From an uncultured Pelagibacteraceae bacterium (GTDB lineage Bacteria; Pseudomonadota; Alphaproteobacteria; Pelagibacterales; Pelagibacteraceae), in NCBI GenBank assembly GCA_902597725.1, contig CACJYQ010000005.1, forward strand, positions 1 to 64,000: DNA of 64,000 bases, given 5' to 3'. Within the stretch, counting starts at the first letter, position 1. Each line of letters starts with the position of its first letter. This document shows, piece by piece, positions 19,876-30,479 of the stretch. The notes under the pieces are model-generated. The model did not search any database and had not been told where the DNA came from. It was given only the letters and a program-made list of their open reading frames with translations. Position numbers and translations under genes: made by a program.

Positions 19876-21240
19876 TTAACCTGATACCACTTCTCTTGTG
19901 TTAGCGTTATAAGACTCCTTAAATGGAATATCAACTATAACAGCATCAACAGGTGCTCCTGGTTTATCTGAATATTTCTCTGGTAAATGAACTTTAAATT
20001 TCTTTCCAACTTTTCCTTTTGGAAAACCATTAGCATTTAATGTTCCATCAAAAGGGACATATCCCATTGCAATATTAGTTTTCTTTTCAGGATGCCACCA
20101 AGGTGATGTTAAAAAACCAACTGGATCTCCACCATCTTCATTAGATATCAACCAAAAATCTGGTGCATAATCATCAATCGGTTTTCCTCCTAACTCAAGA
20201 CCAACCAACTGTAGCTTATATGGTTTTTTTCCTGCTTTAAGTTCTGCACCCATTTTTTCAAGAGCTTTTTTTCCAACGTAATCAGAAGTTTTTTTCCACT
20301 CACCTTTTCCAGATAAAGAAACTTGATAACCTAAATTACACTGATAAGGGTTATGTTGTTGATCCATATCTTGACCCCAAGAAAGAATTCCTGCTTGAAT
20401 TCTTCTGTGATGAGCAGGAGCAATAACCATTAGCTGGTGTTTTTTTCCAGCTTCAAGAACAGCATTCCACATATCATCAGCATATAAAGTTGCATTCCTT
20501 AAATATATTTCGTAACCAGCTTCACCTGAAAAACCTGATTGTGAGATAACACAACTTCTTCCGGCAACCTTAACTTCAGCTAAACCATAGAAAGGCATAT
20601 TTTCTAAATCAACCTGATCACCTAACAAATCTTTCATAAGAGCTTTTGATTTAGGCCCTTGAATTTGAACAGGACATGCATCTATTTCTTCGATAGTGCA
20701 ATTAAATTTACCGTTTGCATTTACACCTTGTAAATACATTCCAATATCCGAGTCTGATAAAGAAAACCAAAATTCATCTTTTGCAATTCTTAAAAGTATT
20801 GGATCGTTTAAAACACCTCCGTAAGCGTTACATAAAATTACATATCTTGCTCGCATTGGAGAGATTTTTGTTGCATCTCGAGTTATCACGTAATCAACAA
20901 ATTTTTCTGCATCAGGACCCTTTACTTGAATCTGTCTTTCAACAGCAACATTCCACATAGTTACATGATTTACAATTGCATCATACTCAACCATTGCACC
21001 ACCATCTTCAGGTTTCACATATCCCCTAGGATGATAAATTCGATTATAAACAGTTGCTCTCCAACAACCTGCTTGCATTGATAAATGCCAATATGGTGAT
21101 TTTCTTACTCTTGTTGAAATTAACATTTCAACTTTTGTAGGCCCACTTTGTCTTAAATTGTATGGTACTTTTCGATCTGACTGATCAACAGAAGTAACAT
21201 GCTTTAGTTTAGTATAGTCAAATTCTTTAGACATAACCAT
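19876..21240 (-). CDS. GcvT/LigM/DmdA-family folate-dependent demethylase-like protein
   Basis: VERQIQVKGPDAEKFVDYVITRD, QIQGPKSKALMKDLLGD, SQSGFSGEAGYEIYLRN; 454 aa, longer than classical GcvT. Start likely at MSKEFD (21234). Confidence 0.85.
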   Translation of the reverse strand: MVMSKEFDYTKLKHVTSVDQSDRKVPYNLRQSGPTKVEMLISTRVRKSPYWHLSMQAGCWRATVYNRIYHPRGYVKPEDGGAMVEYDAIVNHVTMWNVAVERQIQVKGPDAEKFVDYVITRDATKISPMRARYVILCNAYGGVLNDPILLRIAKDEFWFSLSDSDIGMYLQGVNANGKFNCTIEEIDACPVQIQGPKSKALMKDLLGDQVDLENMPFYGLAEVKVAGRSCVISQSGFSGEAGYEIYLRNATLYADDMWNAVLEAGKKHQLMVIAPAHHRRIQAGILSWGQDMDQQHNPYQCNLGYQVSLSGKGEWKKTSDYVGKKALEKMGAELKAGKKPYKLQLVGLELGGKPIDDYAPDFWLISNEDGGDPVGFLTSPWWHPEKKTNIAMGYVPFDGTLNANGFPKGKVGKKFKVHLPEKYSDKPGAPVDAVIVDIPFKESYNANTREVVSG

Positions 21241-21955
21241 TCTCCTTCAACCACTTGTTTGTTTCCTTCAAGCCGCCGAATGTATAAATGTGGAAGAAAT
21301 CAGTATGCGATTTAACTTTCCCAATTAGATCATTAGGGTCTTTAGGTTTTAATAAATCTAACGCCTTAGTAAAATTAGATTTAAGAAAATTTAAGGAATT
21401 TTTTGCTCCAACAATATTTGCAAATTTAATTAAGCTTGATATTTTTAGAGGCCCAGTAATTCCAACATGTACTGGTACGCTTTGTTTAGAAACAAAATCT
21501 ATAATAGGCTGTGGATCTAATAACCATTGGGTTACTATATAATCAGCATAAGGCTTTTTATCTATCATAGCTTTTTCTAAATCTGAGTCGGATATATCAG
21601 GACTCCCCTCTGGGTGTCCAGCAATTCCTATTGTCATCTTCTCAAAATAACCAGTCTCTAAAAGTTGAAACGAGCTATCAAATTTTCCCATTGGTTCTCT
21701 CCCGCCACCAATTACTAAAACTTGTTTAACCCCACCATCTTTACACCTAGAGACATAATCTTTTAGTTGTTTTTCATCCAGCATTGACCTTGCAGGAAAA
21801 TGAGGAACAGGATTAAAACCTTTTTTAACTAAATCAACTGCCTGTTGAGCTGTTTCTCTATAGTCACCCCCTGGAAGCATTGTGATATAAACATCTTTTA
21901 CTTGAGGTACTGTATCAAGATCTGTCTGAGGGCCTATTTCAAGAGAAAATTTCAT
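21227..21955 (-). CDS. Short methylenetetrahydrofolate reductase (MetF)-like protein
   Basis: FSLEIGPQ, VKDVYITMLPGGD, VLVIGGGREPMG, IGIAGHPEGSPD, DYIVTQWLLD; 242 aa, overlaps the GcvT-family gene. Confidence 0.82.
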   Translation of the reverse strand: MKFSLEIGPQTDLDTVPQVKDVYITMLPGGDYRETAQQAVDLVKKGFNPVPHFPARSMLDEKQLKDYVSRCKDGGVKQVLVIGGGREPMGKFDSSFQLLETGYFEKMTIGIAGHPEGSPDISDSDLEKAMIDKKPYADYIVTQWLLDPQPIIDFVSKQSVPVHVGITGPLKISSLIKFANIVGAKNSLNFLKSNFTKALDLLKPKDPNDLIGKVKSHTDFFHIYTFGGLKETNKWLKENGYV

Positions 21956-22001
21956 TATAAGATCTTTATCTTTTTTGAAAAAGGTGTCAATTTAATATCA
22001 A

Positions 22002-22409
22002 ATGAAAATAATTTTAATAATGGGACTACCTGGATCAGGAAAAACTACGTTAGCAAACGAACTTGGTCCAATGTTAAACGCTAAAAGATTGAACGCAGAT
22101 GAAGTTAGAAAAGAGGCAAATGATTGGGATTTTTCTGAGGAAGGAAGAAAAAGACAAGCAAAAAGAATGGCTGACTTTGCTGTAAAATTGAAAAATGACG
22201 GAAATTATGTTGTAGCAGATTTTATTTGTCCTACTCCTGAGGCAAGAAGTTTATTTCCTGCAGACTTTGTTATTTGGGTGGATACAATTAAAGAGGGTAG
22301 GTTTGACGATACAAATAAAATGTTTGTAAAACCTGATAAGTATGACTTTCATGTAACAACTCAAGATGCTAAAAATTGGGCTCCAAAGATATATGAGAAA
22401 TTAAAATAA
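22002..22409 (+). CDS. P-loop kinase, APS-kinase-like
   Basis: IILIMGLPGSGKTTLANEL Walker A, LNADEVRKEANDWDFSEEGR, VVADFICPTPEAR. Confidence 0.75.
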   Translation: MKIILIMGLPGSGKTTLANELGPMLNAKRLNADEVRKEANDWDFSEEGRKRQAKRMADFAVKLKNDGNYVVADFICPTPEARSLFPADFVIWVDTIKEGRFDDTNKMFVKPDKYDFHVTTQDAKNWAPKIYEKLK

Positions 22410-22783
22410 TGACTTACAAGTGGGATAATAAAAAACCAACTGCTCAAATGCTTGGAAGATGGCAACCATTTCATGATGGTCACTATACTTTATTTAAAGA
22501 AATAATTAAGAAAACTGGACAAGTTTGTATACAAATCAGAGATGTACAAGGTGTAGATGATAATCCATTTGACTTTGAAACAGTAAAAAAAAATATTGAA
22601 GATAAACTTAATCCAGAATTTGAGGGACGTTTTAAAATTATGTTAGTTCCTAATATTACAAACATTTGTTATGGAAGAGGTGTTGGTTACAAAATAGAGG
22701 AAATTGTTTTACCTGAGGAAATACAAAAAATTTCAGCCACCAAGATAAGAGCAAAGATGAGAGAAGAGGGTAAACTTAAATAG
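22409..22783 (+). CDS. Nucleotidyltransferase-fold protein (cytidylyl/adenylyltransferase-like)
   Basis: GRWQPFHDGHYTLFKE (HxGH) and ISATKIRAKM (ISxTxxR); stop/start overlap with the kinase. Confidence 0.82.
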   Translation: MTYKWDNKKPTAQMLGRWQPFHDGHYTLFKEIIKKTGQVCIQIRDVQGVDDNPFDFETVKKNIEDKLNPEFEGRFKIMLVPNITNICYGRGVGYKIEEIVLPEEIQKISATKIRAKMREEGKLK

Positions 22784-22789
22784 TTTTTA

Positions 22790-23563
22790 ATGAATATCAA
22801 AATCATCAATCAGAATAAAGATATAGCAAGAGTTATTATCAATGAGCCAAAAACATACAATTCTTTATCTTACAAAAATTTGAAAGATTTAATTAATGTT
22901 TTAAAAAAATTAGACAAAGATAAAAAGGTTAAAGTTATTATTCTTGAGGGCGCTGGAAAAGGTTTTAGTGCAGGTCATAATTTAAAAGAAGTTAAAGACT
23001 TAAAGAAAAAAGAAAGATATAAAAAATTATTTAATCTTTGTTCAAAGCTAATGCTTCAAATAGTTGAGGGTAAAAAACCAGTTATTGCAAAAGTTCATGG
23101 TGCAGCTTATGCAGCAGGATGTCAATTAGTTGCTAGTTGTGATTTAGCTTACAGCACCAAAGATGCACTTTTTGCAACGCCAGGAGTAAATATTGGATTG
23201 TTTTGTAGTACTCCTATGGTTGCAGTTAGCAGAAAGATTAATAGAAAACCTATGATGAAGATGCTTCTAACTGGTGAACCAATTAAAGCAAATTACGCAA
23301 AGGAAATTGGTTTAATTAATGATTATTTTTCAAAATCAAAATTAAATAGTGAGACGATGAAAATTGCAAAAAAAATTGCATCAAAATCAAATTTAACAAT
23401 CAAAATTGGAAAACAAGCTTTTTATAAGCAGTTAGAAATGCCACTGAGAAAAGCATACTCGTATACCAGTCAAATGATGACATACAATATGATGGCGATG
23501 GATGCAAAAGAAGGTATCTCAGCTTTTTTAGAAAAAAGAAAACCAAAGTGGAGAAATAAGTGA
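22790..23563 (+). CDS. Enoyl-CoA hydratase/isomerase family protein
   Basis: LEGAGKGFSAGHNLKEV, KVHGAAYAAGCQLVASCDLAY. Confidence 0.92.
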   Translation: MNIKIINQNKDIARVIINEPKTYNSLSYKNLKDLINVLKKLDKDKKVKVIILEGAGKGFSAGHNLKEVKDLKKKERYKKLFNLCSKLMLQIVEGKKPVIAKVHGAAYAAGCQLVASCDLAYSTKDALFATPGVNIGLFCSTPMVAVSRKINRKPMMKMLLTGEPIKANYAKEIGLINDYFSKSKLNSETMKIAKKIASKSNLTIKIGKQAFYKQLEMPLRKAYSYTSQMMTYNMMAMDAKEGISAFLEKRKPKWRNK

Positions 23564-23748
23564 AAGTAAAAAATATTCTAACAATTATCTTAATCATCAT
23601 TGGTATATATTTTATTTTTACTTTTAGAGACCATAATTTTAAAAGATCTATCGATGCTTGTATTGCAGGTAGTCAAAAGTTGGATCAACCAATGACTATT
23701 GAAGAAGCTAAGAAGTTTTGTGAAGAAAAGATAATGGGTGAAAAGTAA
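23560..23748 (+). CDS. Small single-TM protein, 62 aa
   Basis: Overlaps the preceding stop; N-terminal hydrophobic helix. Confidence 0.5.
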   Translation: MKVKNILTIILIIIGIYFIFTFRDHNFKRSIDACIAGSQKLDQPMTIEEAKKFCEEKIMGEK

Positions 23749-23753
23749 ATAGA

Positions 23754-24155
23754 GTGGAAAATATAAAAGAAATTTTAAAAAAATATAAAAATATTGCTCT
23801 AGTAGGTGCAAGTAAAGATTTAACAAAAACATCCTCTATTGTTATGAAATATTTACAAGACAATGGTTTTAAAGTTTACCCCGTAAATCCATCCATGAAA
23901 GGAGAAAAAATATTAGGAGAAAAAGTTTTTGGAAATATTTCAGAGATTGATAATCCGGTAGAAATAGTAGATGTGTTTAGGCCATCGAATGAAGTTGTCA
24001 CAATTGCAGAAGAAACTGTCAAAATAAATGCAAAAGTATTATGGTTACAATTAGACATAAGCAACGAAGAAGCAAAAAAAATTGTTGAGACAAATGACAT
24101 CATTTACATTGATAATAAATGTACGAAGATAGAGTACGAAAAATATTTTAATTAA
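23754..24155 (+). CDS. CoA-binding domain protein
   Basis: KNIALVGASKDLTKTSSIVMKYLQDNGFKVYPVNPS, VDVFRPSNEV. Confidence 0.9.
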   Translation: MENIKEILKKYKNIALVGASKDLTKTSSIVMKYLQDNGFKVYPVNPSMKGEKILGEKVFGNISEIDNPVEIVDVFRPSNEVVTIAEETVKINAKVLWLQLDISNEEAKKIVETNDIIYIDNKCTKIEYEKYFN

Positions 24156-24169
24156 ATTTTAAAAAAAAG

Positions 24170-24643
24170 ATGTTAAAAAAATTCGAGATAATATTTAAAG
24201 TCTTTATTATTCTTCTCTTTTCAATTTCAATAACTAAAGCTGAATTATTGAAACCTAATAGTGATATAAAACCTTCCAAAGTTGTCGAGATTCAACTAAG
24301 TGGTCTCCAGAAAAACGACTTAAATTATAAAGATAGTGGTATTGAGCAAACTTGGAATTTTGCGCATCCCAGTAACAAAAAAAATACTGGCCCTCTACCA
24401 AATTTCAAAATGATGATTAAAGGCAACTCATATCAAATGCTCTTAAATCACTTAAGCCATACAATTACACAGGTTGGAGGTGGTGACAAATGGGTACAAT
24501 TTGAGGTGATAATTTTAGATAAAGATAAGATTTATCATAAGTTCAACTGGCAAGTGGAAAAATATACTGCTGAAGGACCCCTTAAGGATTGTTGGTTGAC
24601 CACAATGGTTTCTAGCCCAATAGCACTAGGAAGTTCAATTTGA
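24170..24643 (+). CDS. DUF4864-like exported protein
   Basis: Signal-peptide-like N-terminus, then VVEIQLSGLQKNDLNYKDSGIEQTWNFAHPSNKKNTGPL. Confidence 0.6.
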   Translation: MLKKFEIIFKVFIILLFSISITKAELLKPNSDIKPSKVVEIQLSGLQKNDLNYKDSGIEQTWNFAHPSNKKNTGPLPNFKMMIKGNSYQMLLNHLSHTITQVGGGDKWVQFEVIILDKDKIYHKFNWQVEKYTAEGPLKDCWLTTMVSSPIALGSSI

Positions 24644-24699
24644 TTATCCATAATACAATTTTGTTTCGTTATGAATAAAAATTTAGTAGGAATCATTTA

Positions 24700-27132
24700 A
24701 TGAAATCTAAAGCAAAAGTCGTCGTAGTCGGTGGAGGAGTTGTTGGAGTAAGTGCTCTTTATCATTTAGCAAAAAAAGGTTGGTCAGATGTTGTTTTAGT
24801 TGAAAGAAAAGAATTAACCTCAGGTTCAACTTGGCATGCAGCAGGTTTGCTACCTCTTTTCAATATGAGTTATTCTGTTGGTCAACTTCACAAGTATGCA
24901 GTAAATCTTTACAAAAAATTAGAAGAAGAGACTGGCAAGAATGTTGGTTTTAGCGTGGTTTCAAATATCCGTTTAGCTAGCACCAAAGATAGAATGGATG
25001 AGTATCATCAATATGCTGGTGTAGCTAAAACAATTGGTGTTGATGTAAAATTTTTGACACCTCAACAAGTCAAAGAAATTTGGCCGCTTTGTCATACTGA
25101 TGATTTAGTTGGAGCAATTCAACACCCAGAAGATGGATACATCCAACCTGCAGACTTAACTCAGGCACTTGCCACAGGTGCTAGGAATAGAGGAGCTGAG
25201 ATTTATAGAAACACAACAGTGTTATCAATGAGACAAACTAGAGAGGGATGGATTGTTGAAACAGACAAAGGATCAATTGAATGTGAACATGTCATTTCAT
25301 GTTCAGGAAATTTTGCAAGACAAACTGGTGAAATGGTTGGATTAGATATTCCAGTTATTCCTGTGGAACATCAATATATTGTAACTGAACCGCATCCAGA
25401 AATACAAAAAAGAAAAAAAGAAGGTCTGCCAGAGATGGGTGTATTAAGAGATAGTGATAGTAGATGGTACATGAGAGAAGAAGCTGGTGGATTAATATTA
25501 GGTCCATATGAAGATGGTGCACCAGCGTGTTATGTAGAAGGTCCCTCAAAAGATTCTGAATATGAATTGTTTCAAGAAGATTTAGATAGACTTGCTCCAC
25601 ACATTGAGGGAGCAATACATAGAGTTCCAGCATTTGGAGAAGTTGGAGTGAAAAAAGTTTATAATGGTGCAATATGTTACACACCAGATGGTAATCCTAT
25701 TGTTGGCCCAGCCTGGGGACTTAAAAATTTTTGGATTAATGAGGGACATAGTTTTGGAATAACTGCGGCAGGTGGTGCAGGTTGGCAATTAGCAGAATGG
25801 ATCGTTGATGGTGAACCAACTATTGATATGCTTGGTGTTGAACCAAGACGTTACGGAAATTATGCAACAAAATCTTATCTCAAAGCAAAAAATGAAGAAG
25901 CTTACAGTCATGTATTTATTGTTCATTATCCTGATGAGGAGAGACCAGCTGCAAGACCTTTAAGAACATCTCCTTGTTATGAGAGAATGAAAAATCTTGG
26001 TGCTGTCTTTGGACAAAAATTTGGATGGGAAAGACCAAACTTTTTTGCAACAGATGGCATGGAACAAAAAGATCATTGGTCATTTAGACGATCAAAATGG
26101 TTTGATGCAATTAAGAAAGAATGTGAAAACGTTAAAAAGAATGTTGGACTTTTAGATATGACGGCCTTTGCGAAATGTAGAATAAAAGGTCCAAAGGCTG
26201 AAGAATTTTTAGACTACTTAGTTGCTAACAAACTTCCAAAAAAAATCGGAAGAATTAATTTGTGTCATGCGCTAAATACTAAAGGTGGTGTTCACTCTGA
26301 GTTCACAATCATGAAAGAAGCTGAAAATAGTTATTATTTGGTGTCAGCTGGAGCGAATTTGAGATTAGACCATGACTGGATTCAAAAATGGATGCCAACT
26401 GATGGTTCAGTTATTTTTGAGGACTTAACAAATAGTACAGGTGTGCTTGTCGTAGCAGGCCCAAAAGCAAGAGAACTTATGCAAAAAGTTTCGACCGATG
26501 ATTTTTCAAATGAAAACTTTAAATGGTTAACTGCAAAAAATGTTAATGTTGGATATGCTCCAGTTAATGCTATGAGAGTAAATTTTGTTGGTGAACTTGG
26601 TTGGGAATTACATCACCCAATTGAATATCAAAACCATATTTTTGATAAATTAATGGAAGCAGGTAAAGATCTCGGTCTTAAACCTTTTGGCATCAGAGCG
26701 ATGAACAGTTTAAGAGTAGAAAAATCTTATAAACTTGTGGGAACTGAACTATCAATTGAGTATTCACCTTATGAGTCTGGCCTAGACAGATTTATTCATC
26801 CAAACAAGGGTAATTTTATAGGACTTGATGCACTAAACAAATGGAGAGAAAAGGGTTTTGATAATAAATTAGTAACACTAGAGGTTCATGACACAACAGA
26901 CTCAGATGTTTTAGGTAACAATCCAATTTATAAAGATGATAAAGTTGTTGGAAGGGCAACGGGTGGAGAATATGGATTTAGATTAGATAAATCTATTGCC
27001 TTAGCAATGGTCAAACCTGATTTAGCAAATGTTGGAGAGAAACTTAAAGTTGATATTCTTGGAAAAATGTATGAAGCTACAATAGTAGAAGAAAGTCCAT
27101 ACGATGCTGAAAATAAACTTTTGAGAGCCTAA
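24700..27132 (+). CDS. Dimethylglycine/sarcosine dehydrogenase-like FAD oxidoreductase with GcvT domain
   Basis: [43 protein letters not shown]-terminal aminomethyltransferase domain; 810 aa. Confidence 0.9.
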   Translation: MKSKAKVVVVGGGVVGVSALYHLAKKGWSDVVLVERKELTSGSTWHAAGLLPLFNMSYSVGQLHKYAVNLYKKLEEETGKNVGFSVVSNIRLASTKDRMDEYHQYAGVAKTIGVDVKFLTPQQVKEIWPLCHTDDLVGAIQHPEDGYIQPADLTQALATGARNRGAEIYRNTTVLSMRQTREGWIVETDKGSIECEHVISCSGNFARQTGEMVGLDIPVIPVEHQYIVTEPHPEIQKRKKEGLPEMGVLRDSDSRWYMREEAGGLILGPYEDGAPACYVEGPSKDSEYELFQEDLDRLAPHIEGAIHRVPAFGEVGVKKVYNGAICYTPDGNPIVGPAWGLKNFWINEGHSFGITAAGGAGWQLAEWIVDGEPTIDMLGVEPRRYGNYATKSYLKAKNEEAYSHVFIVHYPDEERPAARPLRTSPCYERMKNLGAVFGQKFGWERPNFFATDGMEQKDHWSFRRSKWFDAIKKECENVKKNVGLLDMTAFAKCRIKGPKAEEFLDYLVANKLPKKIGRINLCHALNTKGGVHSEFTIMKEAENSYYLVSAGANLRLDHDWIQKWMPTDGSVIFEDLTNSTGVLVVAGPKARELMQKVSTDDFSNENFKWLTAKNVNVGYAPVNAMRVNFVGELGWELHHPIEYQNHIFDKLMEAGKDLGLKPFGIRAMNSLRVEKSYKLVGTELSIEYSPYESGLDRFIHPNKGNFIGLDALNKWREKGFDNKLVTLEVHDTTDSDVLGNNPIYKDDKVVGRATGGEYGFRLDKSIALAMVKPDLANVGEKLKVDILGKMYEATIVEESPYDAENKLLRA

Positions 27133-27881
27133 TGAAAATTTTAGTCGCAGTAAAAAGAGTAATTGATTACAATGTTCAAGTAAGAGTTAAAGAAGATAAC
27201 ACTGGTGTAGTAACTGAAAATGTTAAGATGTCTACCAACCCGCCAGATGATAATGCGATTGAGGAGGCAGTAAAAATTAAAGAGTCAGGAAAAGCGACCG
27301 AAGTAGTTGCAGTAAGTGTTGGAGAAGAGAAAGCTCAAGAAACTGTTCGTAAAGCATTAGCGGTTGGCGCTGATAGAGGCATTCTTATTAAAGCTGATGG
27401 TATTTTAGAACCTTTAGCTGTTTCCAAATTATTACAAAAAATTGTTGAAAAAGAAAAACCAGATTTAGTTTTTATGGGAAAACAAGCAATTGATGATGAT
27501 TGTAATCAAACTGGTCAAATGTTAAGTTCCTTACTAAATTGGCCTCAAGCAACATTTGCCTCAAAGATAGAGATTAAGGATAAAAAACTTGAAGTTACGA
27601 GAGAGATTGATGAAGGATTAGAGACAATAGAGATTAATATTCCTGCTATTGTAACTTGTGATTTAAGACTTAATGAACCAAGATATGCGTCTTTGCCCAA
27701 CATAATGAAGGCTAAAAAGAAACCTATTGAGCAAATAAATGCGTCAGATTTAGGAGTAGATACATCACCAAGAATCGAGCAAATTAAGGTTGAAGAGCCA
27801 CCAAAAAGAAAAGCAGGAATAAAAGTAAAAAGTGTGGCTGAGCTAGTGCAAAAATTAAAAAATGAGGCTAAAGTAATATAA
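27132..27881 (+). CDS. etfB: Electron transfer flavoprotein beta subunit
   Basis: [41 protein letters not shown]. Confidence 0.95.
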   Translation: MKILVAVKRVIDYNVQVRVKEDNTGVVTENVKMSTNPPDDNAIEEAVKIKESGKATEVVAVSVGEEKAQETVRKALAVGADRGILIKADGILEPLAVSKLLQKIVEKEKPDLVFMGKQAIDDDCNQTGQMLSSLLNWPQATFASKIEIKDKKLEVTREIDEGLETIEINIPAIVTCDLRLNEPRYASLPNIMKAKKKPIEQINASDLGVDTSPRIEQIKVEEPPKRKAGIKVKSVAELVQKLKNEAKVI

Positions 27882-28834
27882 TGTCAGTTTTATTAGTTGC
27901 AGAACATAACAACAAAGAGCTTAAACCTTTTACATTGAATGCTGTAACTGCAGCTTCTCAAATGGATACTGATCTTCATGCTGTAATTATTGGTAATAAC
28001 TGTGGGGATGCAGCAAAAAAATTATCAGAGTTACCATTAGTCAAAAAAGTAATTCAAGTAGAGGCAGCTCATTATGAAAACTTTGTGGCAGAAAATTTTG
28101 CACCAGTAATAGTGAAATTGGCAGAAAACTATTCACATGTTGTTTGTTCAGCTAATACATTTGGTAAAAATTTGATGCCAAGGATTGCAGCTTCTTTAGA
28201 CACTTCACAAGTTAGTGACATTATTAAGGTAATTTCTGCAGATACATTTTTAAGACCAATTTATGCTGGAAATGCATTTGCAACAGTAAAAAGCAAAGAT
28301 CCAAAAAAATGTATTACTATTAGACCAACTTCTTTTGATCCATGTGAGAGTTCAGGCGGATCTGCGCCAATCGAAAAAGCTGAACCAAGTGAAGAGTTTA
28401 ATAATACAAAATTTGTAAAAAGAGAAGAAATTAAGTCAGATAGACCAGAACTTGGAACTGCAAGAGTGGTTGTTTCTGGTGGAAGAGGAATGCAGAGTGG
28501 AGACAATTTTAAATTAATCACTTCTGTTGCCGATAAATTAAATGCTGCTATTGGAGCGTCAAGAGCAGCTGTGGATGCCGGATATATAAGCAACGATCAT
28601 CAAGTGGGTCAAACTGGAAAAGTTGTAGTTCCAGATTTATATATTGCTATTGGTATCTCTGGTGCTATTCAGCATTTAGCTGGAATGAAAGAAAGCAAGG
28701 TGATTGTCGCAATCAATAAGGATGGTGAAGCTCCAATTTTTAGTGTTGCAGACTATGGTCTAGAAGCTGATCTTTTTGAAGCAGTACCCCAATTTATTGA
28801 GGAACTGAACAAATTAAACACTATACAAAAATAA
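27881..28834 (+). CDS. etfA: Electron transfer flavoprotein alpha subunit
   Basis: VVSGGRGM, GASRAAVDAGYISNDHQVGQTGKVVVPDLYIAIGISGAIQHLAGM. Confidence 0.96.
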   Translation: MSVLLVAEHNNKELKPFTLNAVTAASQMDTDLHAVIIGNNCGDAAKKLSELPLVKKVIQVEAAHYENFVAENFAPVIVKLAENYSHVVCSANTFGKNLMPRIAASLDTSQVSDIIKVISADTFLRPIYAGNAFATVKSKDPKKCITIRPTSFDPCESSGGSAPIEKAEPSEEFNNTKFVKREEIKSDRPELGTARVVVSGGRGMQSGDNFKLITSVADKLNAAIGASRAAVDAGYISNDHQVGQTGKVVVPDLYIAIGISGAIQHLAGMKESKVIVAINKDGEAPIFSVADYGLEADLFEAVPQFIEELNKLNTIQK

Positions 28835-28855
28835 TATAATCTGTAAAAAATTATT

Positions 28856-30475
28856 ATGTCCAGAGAGTCAATGGAATATGATGTAGTAATTGTTGGTGGA
28901 GGACCATCAGGATTAACAACTGCTATTAAACTAAAACAATTAAATTCAAATCTAAATATTTGTATTTTAGAGAAAGCATCTGAGATCGGTGCGCATATAT
29001 TAAGTGGAAATGTTTTTGAAACTAGAGCACTAGACGAATTAATTCCAAATTGGAAAGATTTAAATCCACCTATAAAGACAAAAGTCACTAAGGAGAAATT
29101 TTTATTTTTAGGAAAAACAAAATCATTAAGTTGGCCAACATGGTTGTTACCTGCTGTTCAAAAAAATCATAAAAATTATATAATTAGTCTTGCAAATTTA
29201 TGTAGATGGCTTGCTGAGCAAGCAGAAGCACTTGGTGTAGAGATATTTCCAGGATTTCCTGCAAGTGAGATTTTATTTAATGATGATGGTTCTGTTAAAG
29301 GTGTAGCCACGCAGGACATGGGAATAGACAAACAAGGAAATAAAAAAGATAGTTTTGAGCCAGGCATTGAACTTATTGGTAAGGTAACAGTTTTTGCTGA
29401 AGGTTGCCGAGGTCATTTAGGAAAACAATTAATTAAAAAATTTAATCTTAATAAAGACAAAGATCCCCAACAATATGGAATTGGATTTAAAGAAATTTGG
29501 GAAATAGATGAAAAAAATCATGAGGAGGGATTAGTGATGCATACAGCTGGATGGCCTTTAGATAAAAACACTTATGGTGGAAGTTTTATTTATCATGCTG
29601 AAAACAAACAAGTGTTTTTAGGATATGTAATAGGTTTAGATTATCAAAATCCTCACCTTTCTCCTTTTGATGAGTTTCAAAGATTTAAAACACATCCATC
29701 AATAAAAAAAATTATAGAAGGTGGAAAAAGAATTTCTTATGGCGCTAGAGCTTTAATTGAAGGGGGTATTCAAAGTTTACCAAAAATGTTTATGCCAGGC
29801 GCATTACTTATTGGATGTGACGCGGGAACATTAAACATGCCAAAAATAAAAGGATCTCACACTGCTATGAAAAGTGGAATTTTAGCTGCAGAGGCTATTA
29901 ATGAACATATTCAGTCTAAAAAAGATTTATCATTATATGAGGAATTATTTAAAAAAAGCTGGTTATATAAAGAACTGTATCAAGCAAGAAATGTAAAACC
30001 TAGTTTTAATTGGGGTTTAATTTTAGGTATAATTTTTACAGGAATTGATCAAATTTTATTCAGAGGAAAACTTCCATTTACATTAAGACATAAGCATTCC
30101 GATCATGAAACTTTAAAACCTGCAGATAAAATGCCAAAAATTGATTATCCTAAACCTGACAATGTTATTACTTTTGATAAAACAAGCTCAGTTTATTTGA
30201 CTGGGACTAATCATGAGGACAATCAGCCATTACACTTACAGCTAAAAGATAAAGATTTACCTATAAAATATACTCTTGAAAAATATGACGAACCATCTCA
30301 AAGATATTGTCCAGCAGGAGTTTATGAGGTTCAAAGAGAAAATAATATTAACAAATTTGTTATAAACGCTCAGAACTGTATTCATTGTAAAACTTGCGAT
30401 ATTAAAGAACCTTCTCAAAATATAGTTTGGGTCACTCCAGAGGGAGGCGGTGGACCAAAGTATGGAAATATGTAA
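28856..30475 (+). CDS. Electron transfer flavoprotein-ubiquinone oxidoreductase
   Basis: VVIVGGGPSGLTTAIKLKQ; C-terminal 4Fe-4S ligands YCPAGVYE...NCIHCKTCDIKEPSQNIVW. Confidence 0.95.
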   Translation: MSRESMEYDVVIVGGGPSGLTTAIKLKQLNSNLNICILEKASEIGAHILSGNVFETRALDELIPNWKDLNPPIKTKVTKEKFLFLGKTKSLSWPTWLLPAVQKNHKNYIISLANLCRWLAEQAEALGVEIFPGFPASEILFNDDGSVKGVATQDMGIDKQGNKKDSFEPGIELIGKVTVFAEGCRGHLGKQLIKKFNLNKDKDPQQYGIGFKEIWEIDEKNHEEGLVMHTAGWPLDKNTYGGSFIYHAENKQVFLGYVIGLDYQNPHLSPFDEFQRFKTHPSIKKIIEGGKRISYGARALIEGGIQSLPKMFMPGALLIGCDAGTLNMPKIKGSHTAMKSGILAAEAINEHIQSKKDLSLYEELFKKSWLYKELYQARNVKPSFNWGLILGIIFTGIDQILFRGKLPFTLRHKHSDHETLKPADKMPKIDYPKPDNVITFDKTSSVYLTGTNHEDNQPLHLQLKDKDLPIKYTLEKYDEPSQRYCPAGVYEVQRENNINKFVINAQNCIHCKTCDIKEPSQNIVWVTPEGGGGPKYGNM

Positions 30476-30479
30476 TTAG

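Noticed and set aside
25355-25788. Two minus-strand ORFs, one Leu/His-rich
   Set aside because: Antisense to the DMGDH-like gene; biased composition from complementing conserved codons.
28261-29367. Minus-strand ORFs over etfA and ETF-QO
   Set aside because: Antisense shadows of conserved genes.
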